From the NCBI GenBank assembly GCA_030706405.1, contig JAUZOO010000001.1:1-64000 (forward strand): a DNA stretch of 64,000 nt. Direction: 5' to 3'. The notes under the pieces were generated by a model, which had not been told where the DNA came from, ran no database searches, and worked only from the letters and a program-made list of their open reading frames with translations. Source of the stretch: Bacteroidota bacterium (GTDB lineage Bacteria > Bacteroidota > Bacteroidia > Bacteroidales > JAAUTT01). This document shows, piece by piece, positions 52,826-62,896 of this stretch (positions within the stretch are counted from its first letter, which is position 1; each line of letters begins with the position of its first letter). The translations under genes and the position numbers were made by a program.

Positions 52826-55774
52826 ATGTTACCCGAACAAAAGGATGCTGATTATTTTTTAATACTTAAAATTTGCCTCTTGAAAAAGCTTCTTATTCAC
52901 TTTCCCTTAAAAAGTCTTTTCGTTGGATTGATCCTTTTTCTTCGATTGATGCCGGTTTCGGCACAGTTTTACGATTCAGGCGAAGATCCGGCCTCCATCC
53001 GCTGGAAACAAATTAACACTGTTAATTTTCAGGTCATTTTCCCATCGGGCAGCGAAAAAGAAGCTAATCGCGTGGCCAATACCCTCACCTATATTTACAA
53101 TTATGTAAGCCGGAGCCTGGGGCACCAGCCCCGTAAGATTTCGATAATCCTGCACAGTCATTCCGCCTTCTCTAATGGTTTTGTAAGCTGGGCGCCTAAA
53201 AGGGCCGAATTTTATACCACGCCCGACCAGGGAAGCTATGGACAGGACTGGCTCGACCAGCTTTGCGTACACGAGTTCCGGCATGTGGTACAAATTGATA
53301 AACTCAACCAGGGAATAACCCGTATTGCCTCCCTGCTTTTAGGACAGCAGGCCAACGGGGCTGTTGCCGGGCTTGTACCCCGTTGGTTCCTCGAAGGCGA
53401 CGCCGTGAATACCGAAACTGCACTAACTTCATCGGGCAGGGGACGTATGGCTTCTTTCGAAATGGAAGTCAAAACCCTGATGACCTCGCACGGTGGTCTC
53501 CCTGCATACGATAAAGCCTTGCTCGGGTCGTACAAAGATTATATCCCCGATTATTACCAGGTAGGTTATCCCATTGTGGCCTGGGCTCGCAAAAATTATG
53601 GCACCAGCCTTTTCGATAATACGCTCGATTACGTGGGGCAACATCCTTTTCTTCCTCATCCCTTTTCACTTGGTAACAGAAAACAAACCGGCAACGGCAA
53701 TACCTCCTTATATATGGCTGCCTATTCCGACCTGAAGATGCAATGGAACCAACAACTAGCCAAGGTAGAAGAAACCAAAACGACAACCTGGAATTCGCGA
53801 TATTCAAAAAATTATACCAGTTACCGTTTTCCGCAATATGTGAACGAAACCACCGTACTTGCTCTGAAAACAGGCATCGACCAGTTGAAACAGTTCGTAT
53901 TGGTTTATAAAGACGGATCGGAAAAAGTGATCCACACGCCCGGCTATTATTATGCCGACAAACTGTCATACGCTGCCGGAATATTTACCTGGGCCGAAGA
54001 AATTTCTGATGTACGCTGGAACAACCGCAGCTTTTACTGTATTAAAACCTGCGACCTCGCCACCGGAAACGTCAAATTACTGACCCGCCATACCCGTTAC
54101 TTTGCCCCTGCCCTGTCGCCCGACGGCTCTAAAATTGCAACGGTAGAAATTTCGCGCAACAACGAATATTCGCTGGTCATCCTCAATGCCCAAACCGGCG
54201 AGGTTATCCAGCAGATTCCTTCGCCCGATAATAAATTCCTTCAGTTACCCGAATGGACTAAATCCGGCAATGAAATCATTATCGTAACCACCCAGCAAAA
54301 AGGTAAAAGCCTCGAATTGTACAATGTCAAAACGTCCCGCTGGAAAACAATACTTGCTCCCACCCACCGCGACATTACCCTGCCCAGCGACGCGGGTGAT
54401 TATTTCATGTTCACCGGCGATTATAACGGCACCAATAACATTTTTGCCGTCAGCAAATCCGATACTTCGCTGTGGCAGGTTACCAATGTGAAGTTCGGAG
54501 CTTTTGACCCGGCATGGTCATCGGCCCAAAATAGCATCGTGTGCTCGCAATACACGCCTAAAGGTTATGATGTCTCCTCCCTGGCTTTCGACCCGAAAAC
54601 ATGGAAAAATGCACGTAAACTGACAGACCTTTCGCCCCGGCTTTACGAGGCAAGCGCACACCAGGAAAACTTTAATTTTCAGGACAGCATCATTCCTTCA
54701 AAAGAATATCCTGTTAAACGATATTCAAAGCTCACGCACATGTTCAACATCCACAGTTGGGTACCGATGTATTACGATTATAACTACACCTCGAATAATA
54801 TGAGCTACCAATCCATAACGCCGGGGTTTACGCTTCTTTCGCAGGATAAGCTGAACACTTGCATCTCGTCGTTGGGATATTCATACAATCAGGGCAACTC
54901 GTACTTGAGAACAGGAGTTACTTATAAAGGACTTTATCCTGTAATTGATTTATCGATGAGCTATGGAGGAACGGGAACAGTAAATCTTCAAAAGGGAACA
55001 ACCGCGCCCACGGCTCCCACCAAGTTATATACCACCGCCTTTTTATATGTTCCGTTTAATCTTACACAGGGCGCCGTTATTGAAGGCATCGTTCCCGGTG
55101 TTCAGTGGACTTATGAAAACGAGATGTTTTACTACCCTGTCGAACAAAATTATCACAAAGGCATGAGCTATATAAGTTACAGCCTCAAAGCTTACGCATA
55201 CCTGCGTACTTCGGTGCGCGACCTTGCACCGAAATGGGGCGTATCGTTATACTCGCGTTACCTGCACACACCTTTTGAGAACGAACAATTAAGTTACATC
55301 TGGTATGCCCAGGGCAAAGTCTATTTGCCTGGAATTATCAGGCACCATAGCCTGCAACTAACAGGCGGATATCAACATCAGGACCCGTTGCGTTATTATT
55401 ATTCGTCCGGATTATCGTATCCGCGGGGATATACCGCAGGGGTAGGTGAAAACCTCACCACCTTCTCGGCCGATTATGCTTTCCCAATTGCCTATCCCGA
55501 TTTTAATATTGGTCCGCTGTTTTACCTCAAACGACTACGTGGAGGATTGTTCTATGATGTTGCTCAGGAACGCCGTAGATCTTACAACACTACCTTGAAA
55601 AAATATGAATGGCTATCAGGGACGCCCCAAAGTATAGGTGGTTCCCTAACTGCTGATTTCCATTTATTCCGGATAATTTTCCCCATCAATGCAGGGGTAC
55701 AGTATATGTATTTCCCCAACGAAAGGGCATATAGCACAAGTATAATATTCCGTATGGATTTATCGAATTATTAA
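52826..55774 (+). CDS. Large exported protein: zincin-like domain, TolB-type propeller, outer membrane barrel
   Basis: 982 residues. A hydrophobic export signal ends near residue 47. A peptidase-MA-like domain (about 55-300) has HEFRH (149-153) and, 37 residues on, the third-ligand glutamate in WFLEGDA (E190), which together look like an intact gluzincin site. A TolB/WD40-like propeller follows (about 320-620; PALSPDGSKIATVEI is typical), then a beta-strand-rich C-terminus (about 660-982) ending in IIFRMDLSNY as a barrel would. Probably a surface or periplasmic metalloprotein; substrate unknown. A later ATG at about residue 40 cannot be excluded as start. Confidence 0.8.
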   Translation: MLPEQKDADYFLILKICLLKKLLIHFPLKSLFVGLILFLRLMPVSAQFYDSGEDPASIRWKQINTVNFQVIFPSGSEKEANRVANTLTYIYNYVSRSLGHQPRKISIILHSHSAFSNGFVSWAPKRAEFYTTPDQGSYGQDWLDQLCVHEFRHVVQIDKLNQGITRIASLLLGQQANGAVAGLVPRWFLEGDAVNTETALTSSGRGRMASFEMEVKTLMTSHGGLPAYDKALLGSYKDYIPDYYQVGYPIVAWARKNYGTSLFDNTLDYVGQHPFLPHPFSLGNRKQTGNGNTSLYMAAYSDLKMQWNQQLAKVEETKTTTWNSRYSKNYTSYRFPQYVNETTVLALKTGIDQLKQFVLVYKDGSEKVIHTPGYYYADKLSYAAGIFTWAEEISDVRWNNRSFYCIKTCDLATGNVKLLTRHTRYFAPALSPDGSKIATVEISRNNEYSLVILNAQTGEVIQQIPSPDNKFLQLPEWTKSGNEIIIVTTQQKGKSLELYNVKTSRWKTILAPTHRDITLPSDAGDYFMFTGDYNGTNNIFAVSKSDTSLWQVTNVKFGAFDPAWSSAQNSIVCSQYTPKGYDVSSLAFDPKTWKNARKLTDLSPRLYEASAHQENFNFQDSIIPSKEYPVKRYSKLTHMFNIHSWVPMYYDYNYTSNNMSYQSITPGFTLLSQDKLNTCISSLGYSYNQGNSYLRTGVTYKGLYPVIDLSMSYGGTGTVNLQKGTTAPTAPTKLYTTAFLYVPFNLTQGAVIEGIVPGVQWTYENEMFYYPVEQNYHKGMSYISYSLKAYAYLRTSVRDLAPKWGVSLYSRYLHTPFENEQLSYIWYAQGKVYLPGIIRHHSLQLTGGYQHQDPLRYYYSSGLSYPRGYTAGVGENLTTFSADYAFPIAYPDFNIGPLFYLKRLRGGLFYDVAQERRRSYNTTLKKYEWLSGTPQSIGGSLTADFHLFRIIFPINAGVQYMYFPNERAYSTSIIFRMDLSNY

Positions 55775-55828
55775 ATTTTCGTGGTTTCTTTCCTAATTTT
55801 GTAGCTTTACTGCCGAAAAATTGTTGCT

Positions 55829-56584
55829 GTGTTAGACTTTATTGAAAGACATAAAATTGGAATTTTAACCACCATCATCGTTCACCTCTTGCTGGTTACG
55901 CTGTTTCTTGTTGTTCAGTTCGGAACATTGAAAAAGACCAAAAAAGAAACCCAGGTGGAGATCGACTTTGTTGATCCGGCAATCATGGAGAAGGCTGTTC
56001 AACAAAAAAAGGAAGAAATCAGGAACCAGGCGAAACAGGAACCTGCCAAAGACCTGGAAAAAGAAGGCGGCCATACCCGCAACATCGCCGTTAACGAAGC
56101 CGACAAGGATGCCCATAAATCCATCGACAAGATGGTGCAGGACATCAAAACCGAGATGAATATTAAGGACCGATCGGCAGCAGAAAAAAATAACCAACCG
56201 GCAACCCGCCAGTTACCACCCGCCGACAAGAACGACGTGGCGGCTATTCCGCAAAAAAACGTCGGGACTGTTAATGCCAAAGGCGAACATACTTTTTACA
56301 AAGGGGCAACCACCATCTCGTATTTTCTCGAAGGCCGTTCGCACGTTTATCTTCCTGTGCCGGTATATCAATGCCAGGGAAGCGGTAAAGTGGTTATGGA
56401 CATCACGGTAAACCCCAACGGATATGTGATTTCGACTTCCATAAACAAAGCCGAATCAAAGATTACCGAGCCTTGTCTCATCGATGCTGCCAACCGCGCA
56501 GCACTCTCCACCCGTTTCAATGCCAAAGGCTCCGCCCCCGACAAACAACATGGCAAGATTACGTATATTTTTATTGCGCAGTGA
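55829..56584 (+). CDS. TonB-like energy transducer protein
   Basis: 251 residues from a GTG start at 55829. One N-terminal membrane helix (about 10-30; GILTTIIVHLLLVTLFLVVQF), a charged Lys/Glu/Gln spacer (35-170), and a C-terminal alpha/beta domain (about 175-250; GKVVMDITVNPNGYVI, then CLIDAANRAALSTRF) of the TonB C-terminal kind. It could transmit membrane energy to an outer membrane receptor. A TAATTTTG box at 55794-55801 is a possible -7 element. Confidence 0.8.
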   Translation: MLDFIERHKIGILTTIIVHLLLVTLFLVVQFGTLKKTKKETQVEIDFVDPAIMEKAVQQKKEEIRNQAKQEPAKDLEKEGGHTRNIAVNEADKDAHKSIDKMVQDIKTEMNIKDRSAAEKNNQPATRQLPPADKNDVAAIPQKNVGTVNAKGEHTFYKGATTISYFLEGRSHVYLPVPVYQCQGSGKVVMDITVNPNGYVISTSINKAESKITEPCLIDAANRAALSTRFNAKGSAPDKQHGKITYIFIAQ

Positions 56585-56636
56585 TTATTAAACTATTTGT
56601 AGTAACATTTCTTAACTTCCTATCTTCTTACATAAA

Positions 56637-56667
56637 TTGCAGTTTATCAAACAGGTTCGTATCTTTG
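56637..56667 (+). promoter_or_regulatory. Promoter of the DUF4160/DUF2442 pair
   Basis: TTG (56637-56639), 20 bases, TATCTTTG (56660-56667), ending 15 bases before the DUF4160 ATG. Confidence 0.68.
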
Positions 56668-56682
56668 CAATAAAAATTCGAT

Positions 56683-56949
56683 ATGCCTACTTTATCTATG
56701 TTTTTCGGCATTATAATCAGGATGTATTATGCCCCCAAAGAACATAATCCGCCCCATATTCATGTTTATTACCAGGATTATAAAGCGATTGTAAACATAG
56801 ACGACTGCGCAATAATGGATGGAGAGTTACCTCCAAAACAATTAAGATTAGTCGTTGCTTGGATTGAAATTCATAAAGAAGAATTAATGGCAGACTGGAA
56901 CCTTTGCCAAAATGGAGAAAGACCTTTTGCAATTGAACCTCTAAAATAA
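56683..56949 (+). CDS. DUF4160 protein
   Basis: 88 residues, small basic/acidic DUF4160 fold: MYYAPKEHNPPHIHVYYQDYKA with the conserved PPHIH, and AWIEIHKEELMADWN. This family is regularly followed by a DUF2442 protein, and the pair is often listed among toxin-antitoxin-like modules, without proven activity. Six bases before the partner gene. Confidence 0.9.
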   Translation: MPTLSMFFGIIIRMYYAPKEHNPPHIHVYYQDYKAIVNIDDCAIMDGELPPKQLRLVVAWIEIHKEELMADWNLCQNGERPFAIEPLK

Positions 56950-56955
56950 TTAAAG

Positions 56956-57192
56956 ATGTATCTGGCTATAAAAGATGTAAAACCAAATATTGATTATACT
57001 CTTTTTTTGACATTTGAAAATGGAGAAAAAAGAAGATTCGATATGAAACCATATCTTAACACCGGTATATTTAAAGAATTGAAAGATTTATCCAAATTTA
57101 GTACGGTTCGGGTAAGCTTTGATTCGATTGAATGGGATAACGAAGCAGATTTAGACCCGGAATTTTTATATCAATACAGTGAAAAATTATAA
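56956..57192 (+). CDS. DUF2442 protein
   Basis: 78 residues: DVKPNIDYTLFLTFENGEKRRFDMKPYL is split here as the first strand pair, ending in SFDSIEWDNEADLDPEFLY, typical of DUF2442. Partner of the DUF4160 gene upstream; likely the antitoxin-like or DNA-binding half, by analogy only. Confidence 0.9.
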   Translation: MYLAIKDVKPNIDYTLFLTFENGEKRRFDMKPYLNTGIFKELKDLSKFSTVRVSFDSIEWDNEADLDPEFLYQYSEKL

Positions 57193-57209
57193 AAATCCCG
57201 GATCTAAAT

Positions 57210-59192
57210 CTAATTCCCGCACTTCGTCCAATAATATGTATAAGCATTGCGTTGAACCTTATCGGGTTCTATCCACTGGGTATAAAACCGAAAGGTAGTG
57301 GTATTTTTAAGGGTTATCTCCTGTGGTTCGGTAGTGGCTTCAAGGCGAAAAGAGGCTCCATCGTTGGTACATATCCCCACAGGCATTGCAAAGCCTTTGT
57401 CAACTTCTTCCCATTGATATTTCAAAACGATATTCTTTCCTTCTTTTCGATAGGTATATTTTAAAACCGGAAGGTTCTTGTCGTACAAAAACTTTTTGAA
57501 AAAAGCCGTGTAGTCCTTACCCGTATATTCATTTACCATCGATGTAAAATCCTTGGTAGTGGCAATTTTAAGCCTGTAGCGCTGCGAAAAATCCTTAATC
57601 AGCTTAAAGAAAAGCGTGTCGTTGGCCATGGTACAACGAAGGTTGTTCAGAACGGCCGCGCCTTTGTTGTAACAATCGTTTGAGGCAAACGCATTTTCGT
57701 TGACATTGTAGTTGTCTACTATCGGCCATATATTGAATATGAATTGTAGCTTGCGTTTGAGTTCTTTCAGGTACTCATCGTGCCCATATTTGTTTTCGAT
57801 GAACATCAGTTCGGCATAGGTGGCAAAACCTTCCTGTAACCAGATATCGGCCATATCGCTGGCAGTAACCGAATTTCCCCACCATTCGTGCGCCGTTTCG
57901 TGAACGATGATATAATCCTCCTTCTTGTTGAGGTACATCTGTTCGTCATCTTTCTTATTAAAATCGTTTCCGTAAGCAATGGCGCTTTGATGTTCCATGC
58001 CTTCGTAAGGAGATTCGATAAGCGAATATTTATCCTTCATAAACGGATATTCTCCAAAAGCTTTTTCGTAAAACTGAAGAACCCCCTTAGTTTGGGTAAA
58101 ACATTTGCGGGCTTCATCCAGATTATACGGAAGCACATAATAGTCGAGCGGGTATTTCCCCAGTTTATTGGTAATGGTGTCGCTGAAATGCGAAAATTTT
58201 CCCATGTAAAATGTTACGTTGTAATTATTAATGGGGTACGAAACAAACCAGGCATGACTGGTAAAGCCTTTCTCCGCAGGCTCCTTATGCCGCAAGCGAC
58301 CATTAGAAATGATGTCGTAACCCTCGGGCGCAATAAACGTTAATTGGGCCGAGTCGGGCTCGTCGGAAGGATGGTCTTTACAGGGCCACCACGAACTGGC
58401 TCCGAACTGCTCGCAGGCCACACCACACCACCAGTTATCCTTTTTATCGCGTTTCCAGACAAAACCGCCATCCCACGGCGGGTTAGGTGCATTACGCGGT
58501 TTGCCGGAATATTTAACAGTCACAGTTTGTAAACTCCCCACAGATAGGTTGTCAGGAAAATCGACAAACACCGCATCAAACTCCCGGTGGTATGACAAGG
58601 ACTTATTCTGCCAGGTTATCGACTCAATTTTATAAATGCCGAACAGGTCTATCTGTATTCGTTGAGTAGGTTCAACTACTTTAAACGTTATGTCGTTTGA
58701 GCCTGTAATCGTCTTCTTTTTTGTATTAATCTTTACTTTCAGGTTATAAAAAGTTACGTCGAAGCAGGTGCGCTCTGGTCGTAATGCTCCTCGCAAGGAA
58801 TCTTTACGCGTATAACGCGGACGGTATCCGAGCTCAGGATAAACTTTACGGTCTTTATAAAACGATTTAATAATGAACTTACGGCGTTCAGCCTCGTCGC
58901 TCCAAAATTTTAATGCAGGGTCTTTCGTATTTCCACCATGTTTACGGGCTATAATCATATCTGCTTCCGTGCCTCTCAAATCGCCCATCATCATTTTCGA
59001 CAAGGCTTTGTAGTAATACGCTTCGCCTTTCTTAGGAGCAATAGATATTAACTGGTTACAGGTTTCGACACATCCGATATAGTCCTGCAAACTGTATTGT
59101 ACTAGTATTTTACTTAATACATCATCTTCATCCTGGGCATGAACTATAGGGAACTGAACTATAAATAAAAAAATGAGTAGCCGTTTTATCAT
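57210..59192 (-). CDS. M1 family aminopeptidase
   Basis: 660 residues, exported (signal peptide 1-19). TPR-like helices (about 25-110) precede the M1 fold. Zinc and catalytic motifs: HETAHEWWG (HExxH) with the third ligand in WLQEGFATY, and the substrate-binding loop YEGMEHQSAIAYG, the family's GxMEN counterpart. It should trim N-terminal residues from periplasmic peptides. No C-terminal sorting domain. Convergent with the DUF2442 gene. Confidence 0.92.
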   Translation of the reverse strand: MIKRLLIFLFIVQFPIVHAQDEDDVLSKILVQYSLQDYIGCVETCNQLISIAPKKGEAYYYKALSKMMMGDLRGTEADMIIARKHGGNTKDPALKFWSDEAERRKFIIKSFYKDRKVYPELGYRPRYTRKDSLRGALRPERTCFDVTFYNLKVKINTKKKTITGSNDITFKVVEPTQRIQIDLFGIYKIESITWQNKSLSYHREFDAVFVDFPDNLSVGSLQTVTVKYSGKPRNAPNPPWDGGFVWKRDKKDNWWCGVACEQFGASSWWPCKDHPSDEPDSAQLTFIAPEGYDIISNGRLRHKEPAEKGFTSHAWFVSYPINNYNVTFYMGKFSHFSDTITNKLGKYPLDYYVLPYNLDEARKCFTQTKGVLQFYEKAFGEYPFMKDKYSLIESPYEGMEHQSAIAYGNDFNKKDDEQMYLNKKEDYIIVHETAHEWWGNSVTASDMADIWLQEGFATYAELMFIENKYGHDEYLKELKRKLQFIFNIWPIVDNYNVNENAFASNDCYNKGAAVLNNLRCTMANDTLFFKLIKDFSQRYRLKIATTKDFTSMVNEYTGKDYTAFFKKFLYDKNLPVLKYTYRKEGKNIVLKYQWEEVDKGFAMPVGICTNDGASFRLEATTEPQEITLKNTTTFRFYTQWIEPDKVQRNAYTYYWTKCGN

Positions 59193-59235
59193 ACAAATAA
59201 GGTATCAGTATAAGTACTGAGTATTAAGACTAAAA

Positions 59236-60462
59236 TCAATTATTAAAAAAATCGGAAGCTATAGTAAAAACGTCGTTAAAGCATTGGTTCACCTGTTCTT
59301 TAATTTTCGGGGTAAACGGAAAGGGGTCTTCATGTTTATAATCGTAAGGAAAATCAAGTGTCTCCACCCGAACCGGAACATTTCGGGCCGATCCCTGAAG
59401 GGTATTCACAATTTCATAAGCGGGAATAACCGTATCTTTTTCGAGGCCAATGGCAAGGATGCGGTCACTAAGTTCACGAAAACGTTTTTCGCGGAATGCC
59501 CGCATATGGTTATAATTTAGCATGCTTAAAAAGGCAATTCCTTCGGGATGCCTCTCGCTCAAATAATGGCGGAGCCGTTCATCGTGTTTAAGATGACTGT
59601 CGATATGCTCAATAACAAACGAATATAACGAAACGTTCGATTCGCTGTCGAGAATAAATTTTGATACCGGCGACATCCTGTTAAAAACCGCGCCTCCACA
59701 GAACATGCATAGTTTCGATTTAGCGAAAAGGTTATCGGGGTTAGTCATTACCAATATCTCCGAGAGAAGGCTGCCAATGGAATACGAAAAAATATCGATA
59801 GAAGCTTCCGGGGCAATATGCGGGTGCTTATCGGCCTGAATCTGCCGGATAAGCCGGATGACATCGTAATACGTTTGCAGTCCCGACCATACAAACCGTT
59901 GCGGTTTGGCTTGCAAACGTGTGCTTATGGCCACATTTACCAGCGACGAACAGATAACATCCGGAAACGTTTTTTTCCGCAAGTCACTAACCTCATGCAT
60001 AAGCCGACGTTCGCACCACTCGTGCGGGGCCCGGTTCATGTGAAAGGCAATGGGAAAAAGTACCACGGCTTTTCCGGTTTGTTCCATCAGGCGTTTGGCC
60101 CATGGCAAATATTTGTCCCAGTACTTTTCGTTAAAACCATGTAACATAAGGATAGCTCCGGAGGCTTTATCAACACCCGCAGGTTTAAATATATGATAAC
60201 GAAAATGGCGGTTCTCTTCTACTTTAGAGTCATGAACATCCAGCATTTCATTGACCGTGCCAACATGGTTTTCAAAATTATATGGATCGGTAGTTATGGC
60301 TTGATGGGACTTACACAGATATTCATCTTCTCCCGGCAGGATGTTATAATTAAACGATTCAAAATCCTCGTTAAACAACCCGGTATGCGCATCGATAGCA
60401 ATATAATCATCGTTATAATTTACTTTATCCTTCAATAACGGATATAACTCAAAATACTCCAT
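59236..60462 (-). CDS. DUF6051 family, alpha/beta hydrolase fold
   Basis: 408 residues. The protein shows a hydrolase core: LMLHGFNEKYWDKYLPWA, VVLFPIAFHMNRAPHEW, a nucleophile-elbow-like IFSYSIGSLLSEIL (serine), an acid in LEKDTVIPAYE and a histidine in KHEDPFPF. No signal peptide. This set matches the Bacteroidota DUF6051 family, of unknown substrate. 43 bases after the M1 peptidase start, same direction. Confidence 0.82.
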   Translation of the reverse strand: MEYFELYPLLKDKVNYNDDYIAIDAHTGLFNEDFESFNYNILPGEDEYLCKSHQAITTDPYNFENHVGTVNEMLDVHDSKVEENRHFRYHIFKPAGVDKASGAILMLHGFNEKYWDKYLPWAKRLMEQTGKAVVLFPIAFHMNRAPHEWCERRLMHEVSDLRKKTFPDVICSSLVNVAISTRLQAKPQRFVWSGLQTYYDVIRLIRQIQADKHPHIAPEASIDIFSYSIGSLLSEILVMTNPDNLFAKSKLCMFCGGAVFNRMSPVSKFILDSESNVSLYSFVIEHIDSHLKHDERLRHYLSERHPEGIAFLSMLNYNHMRAFREKRFRELSDRILAIGLEKDTVIPAYEIVNTLQGSARNVPVRVETLDFPYDYKHEDPFPFTPKIKEQVNQCFNDVFTIASDFFNN

Positions 60463-60644
60463 AGTTGCCGCATTTTATGAATTATTCAAAAATACTCTGT
60501 TTATCGCTGAAAAACGAACAAAGCCGAAGTTTATTAAAGGTTTTGTCTTGTTAAAAAAATTTAAAACTGAACCTGTCACGATGTCAGTTGTTCTCTTTGG
60601 TAAGGATTTTGTAATAGTTTTGCTACGATTAAAATTTGAAAACT

Positions 60645-61319
60645 ATGATTTGGATTATATTTGGTGTGTTTATGCTAATAAGCTGGTTAATAAGCCACCA
60701 GCTTAAGTCAAAATTTAAGAAATATTCCGAAATACCGATGAATTATGGTATGACCGGAAAAGATGTTGCCGAAAAAATGCTGAAAGACAGTGGTATTTAC
60801 GATGTTCAGGTAGTATCGGTTGAAGGCGAGCTCTCCGACCATTACAACCCGCTTACCAAAACCGTAAACCTTAGCCGCGACGTATTTTATGGTAACCACG
60901 TAGCTGCTGCGGCAGTTGCCGCCCACGAATGCGGTCATGCCGTACAACATGCCCGTGCTTACGTTTGGCTGCAAATGCGTTCAGCATTAGTGCCGGTAGT
61001 AAGTTTTGCTTCCAACTGGGTACAATGGATTTTGCTCGGAGGTATTTTGCTTCTTCACAGTTTTCCGCAACTGCTGCTTGTTGGAATATTGTTATTTGCA
61101 CTTACCACGATATTTAGCTTCATCACCTTGCCAGTTGAAATTAATGCTAGTAGCAGGGCTTTGGTATGGCTGAATACTGCGGGGATTACCAATTACGAGT
61201 CGCACCCAAAAGCCCAGGATGCTTTACGCTGGGCTGCGTATACCTATGTGGTTGCTGCGTTGGGTTCTTTAGCCACGCTGGCGTATTACATTATGATTTA
61301 TATGGGAAGAAGAGACTAA
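60645..61319 (+). CDS. Membrane zinc metallopeptidase (Zn_peptidase_2)
   Basis: 224 residues from the ATG at 60645. An N-terminal helix (1-18), the zinc site AAAVAAHECGHAVQHA (HExxH) after LSRDVFYGNHV, two central helices (about 115-160), and a C-terminal helix. Family of neutral zinc peptidases (PF04298). A TAGTTTTG -7-like box at 60615-60622 lies 22 bases upstream. Confidence 0.92.
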   Translation: MIWIIFGVFMLISWLISHQLKSKFKKYSEIPMNYGMTGKDVAEKMLKDSGIYDVQVVSVEGELSDHYNPLTKTVNLSRDVFYGNHVAAAAVAAHECGHAVQHARAYVWLQMRSALVPVVSFASNWVQWILLGGILLLHSFPQLLLVGILLFALTTIFSFITLPVEINASSRALVWLNTAGITNYESHPKAQDALRWAAYTYVVAALGSLATLAYYIMIYMGRRD

Positions 61320-61341
61320 AAAGATTAATTGAGAATATTTG

Positions 61342-61368
61342 GCCCGGAGGTTAACTTCCGGGCTTTTT
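61342..61368 (+). terminator. Terminator after the zinc peptidase gene
   Basis: GCCCGGA (61342-61348) with TCCGGGC (61357-61363), then five Ts. Confidence 0.82.
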
Positions 61369-61370
61369 AT

Positions 61371-61991
61371 TTAATCGCAAACCGTCAATTTTTCAGGGTT
61401 GGTAAGGTATTCGAACATAAGCTCAATCTGGCTGTCGGTAATGCGTTCAACGGACAACGGTGGAAGCTTTTCGGAAGTAAAGAAGCCGGCATCCAAAGTT
61501 TCGTCGCCGGGCTTGGGTGTGCCGCCATTATCCCGACATAAAATAAAAATTTTATATACATGCCACGGCGATGGCGGATGATTATGACATTTCTTATCGA
61601 GTACGGCTAGAATACGCACAGGTTCTACGTTTAATCCGGCCTCTTCCCAAACCTCCTTAACTGCAATCTCATTGGGCGAAAAACCTATATCAGCCCATCC
61701 GCCGGGTAACGACCAGCAACCATCGGCCTTCTCTCGAACCATTAGTATCTTATCGCCGCGGAATACCACGCCACGAATGTCAACTTTGGGAGTCTGATAC
61801 CCCTGTTCATGCTCAAATAACGTTATGATCCTTTCGATGGGTGAGGTGCTCAACGCCTCCATCATTTCAAAACTAATCTGGCGCAATTGGCCATATCGTT
61901 CAATATCAAACTGATTTTGAGAAAAAGCCAGTCCTATCTGTGCAATAGACTGAATCTTCTTGGCATACTCAAGGAACAACAGGTTTATCAT
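61371..61991 (-). CDS. NUDIX hydrolase
   Basis: 206 residues. An N-terminal helical domain (1-60; the NUDIX N-terminal domain of ADP-ribose pyrophosphatase-like proteins) precedes a NUDIX fold. The NUDIX box is GWADIGFSPNEIAVKEVWEEAGL, i.e. G-x5-E-x7-KE-V-x-EE-x-G with all metal glutamates. It hydrolyses a nucleoside diphosphate derivative; substrate unknown. Confidence 0.9.
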   Translation of the reverse strand: MINLLFLEYAKKIQSIAQIGLAFSQNQFDIERYGQLRQISFEMMEALSTSPIERIITLFEHEQGYQTPKVDIRGVVFRGDKILMVREKADGCWSLPGGWADIGFSPNEIAVKEVWEEAGLNVEPVRILAVLDKKCHNHPPSPWHVYKIFILCRDNGGTPKPGDETLDAGFFTSEKLPPLSVERITDSQIELMFEYLTNPEKLTVCD

Positions 61992-62080
61992 AATTACTGC
62001 TTTTATAAAGTAAAGGTACCCTCAATTTGGGCTTTAACGTAAAATTAACTAAGTTTAGATTGCAATTTAATATAAGCATT

Positions 62081-62896
62081 ATGGAAACTCCCTTCGACTT
62101 AAATAAAACAGAAAAGAATACATTTCCTTCTCTTCGCCAGGCTTTCGGACTTTTAGGCATATTATTGTTAATAAGCGTAATTGCATCTATTCCGCTCGCT
62201 TTCTTGCAAAACAAAGCAACGCCGCAAACAAAATCGCTGTTAAATGTCTTGGGCTATTGTATTTCGATGGGAGTGCTGCTAATTGTGGCCATTCGAATGA
62301 GGCAGAGCCGTCATTTTTTGTGGCGCAAGATTCCCTGGTCGTTAATCGGGCTTGTACTGCCTTTCGTCTTCAGCTTAAGTATCATTATTGAACCGGTTAT
62401 CGATCTTATCCCAATGCCAGATTTCGTAAAGGAGCTTTTTTCCAGTCTCATTACAAACGATGGTTATGCTTTCTTTATGGCAGTTATCGCTGCCCCATTG
62501 CTGGAAGAACTTATTTTCAGAGGTGTAATACTCGACGGATTCTTAAAACGTTATTCCCCGGCAAAAGCTATCATCTGGTCGAGCGTTCTTTTTGGGATTG
62601 CCCATTTTAACCCGTGGCAGTTTATTGCGGCATTTGCATTTGGATGCGTTGCAGGATGGTTGTATTGGAAAACAAACTCACTTATACCAGGTATAGTAGC
62701 CCATTTTTTTAACAATTTCTGTGCATTTGTAATGATGCTTTTCACCGGCGATTCGTTTAGCTCAACTCAACAACTGATGGGTTATGGAAAAATGTATTAT
62801 ATCCTCTACGGTATCTGTTTGGCAGTATTTGCCGTAACGTTTATGACAATCCGGAATAAACTAAAATTAAATATATTAACCGAAAAAATAGATTAG
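62081..62896 (+). CDS. CPBP family intramembrane glutamic protease
   Basis: 271 residues from the ATG at 62081 (METPFDLNKTEK); an upstream frame to 62027 is not family-like. Seven to eight hydrophobic segments. Active-site motifs: APLLEELIFRGVI (EExxxR), FGIAHFN (FxxxH) and NSLIPGIVAHFFNN. Related to Rce1/Abi proteases; substrate unknown. Confidence 0.92.
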   Translation: METPFDLNKTEKNTFPSLRQAFGLLGILLLISVIASIPLAFLQNKATPQTKSLLNVLGYCISMGVLLIVAIRMRQSRHFLWRKIPWSLIGLVLPFVFSLSIIIEPVIDLIPMPDFVKELFSSLITNDGYAFFMAVIAAPLLEELIFRGVILDGFLKRYSPAKAIIWSSVLFGIAHFNPWQFIAAFAFGCVAGWLYWKTNSLIPGIVAHFFNNFCAFVMMLFTGDSFSSTQQLMGYGKMYYILYGICLAVFAVTFMTIRNKLKLNILTEKID

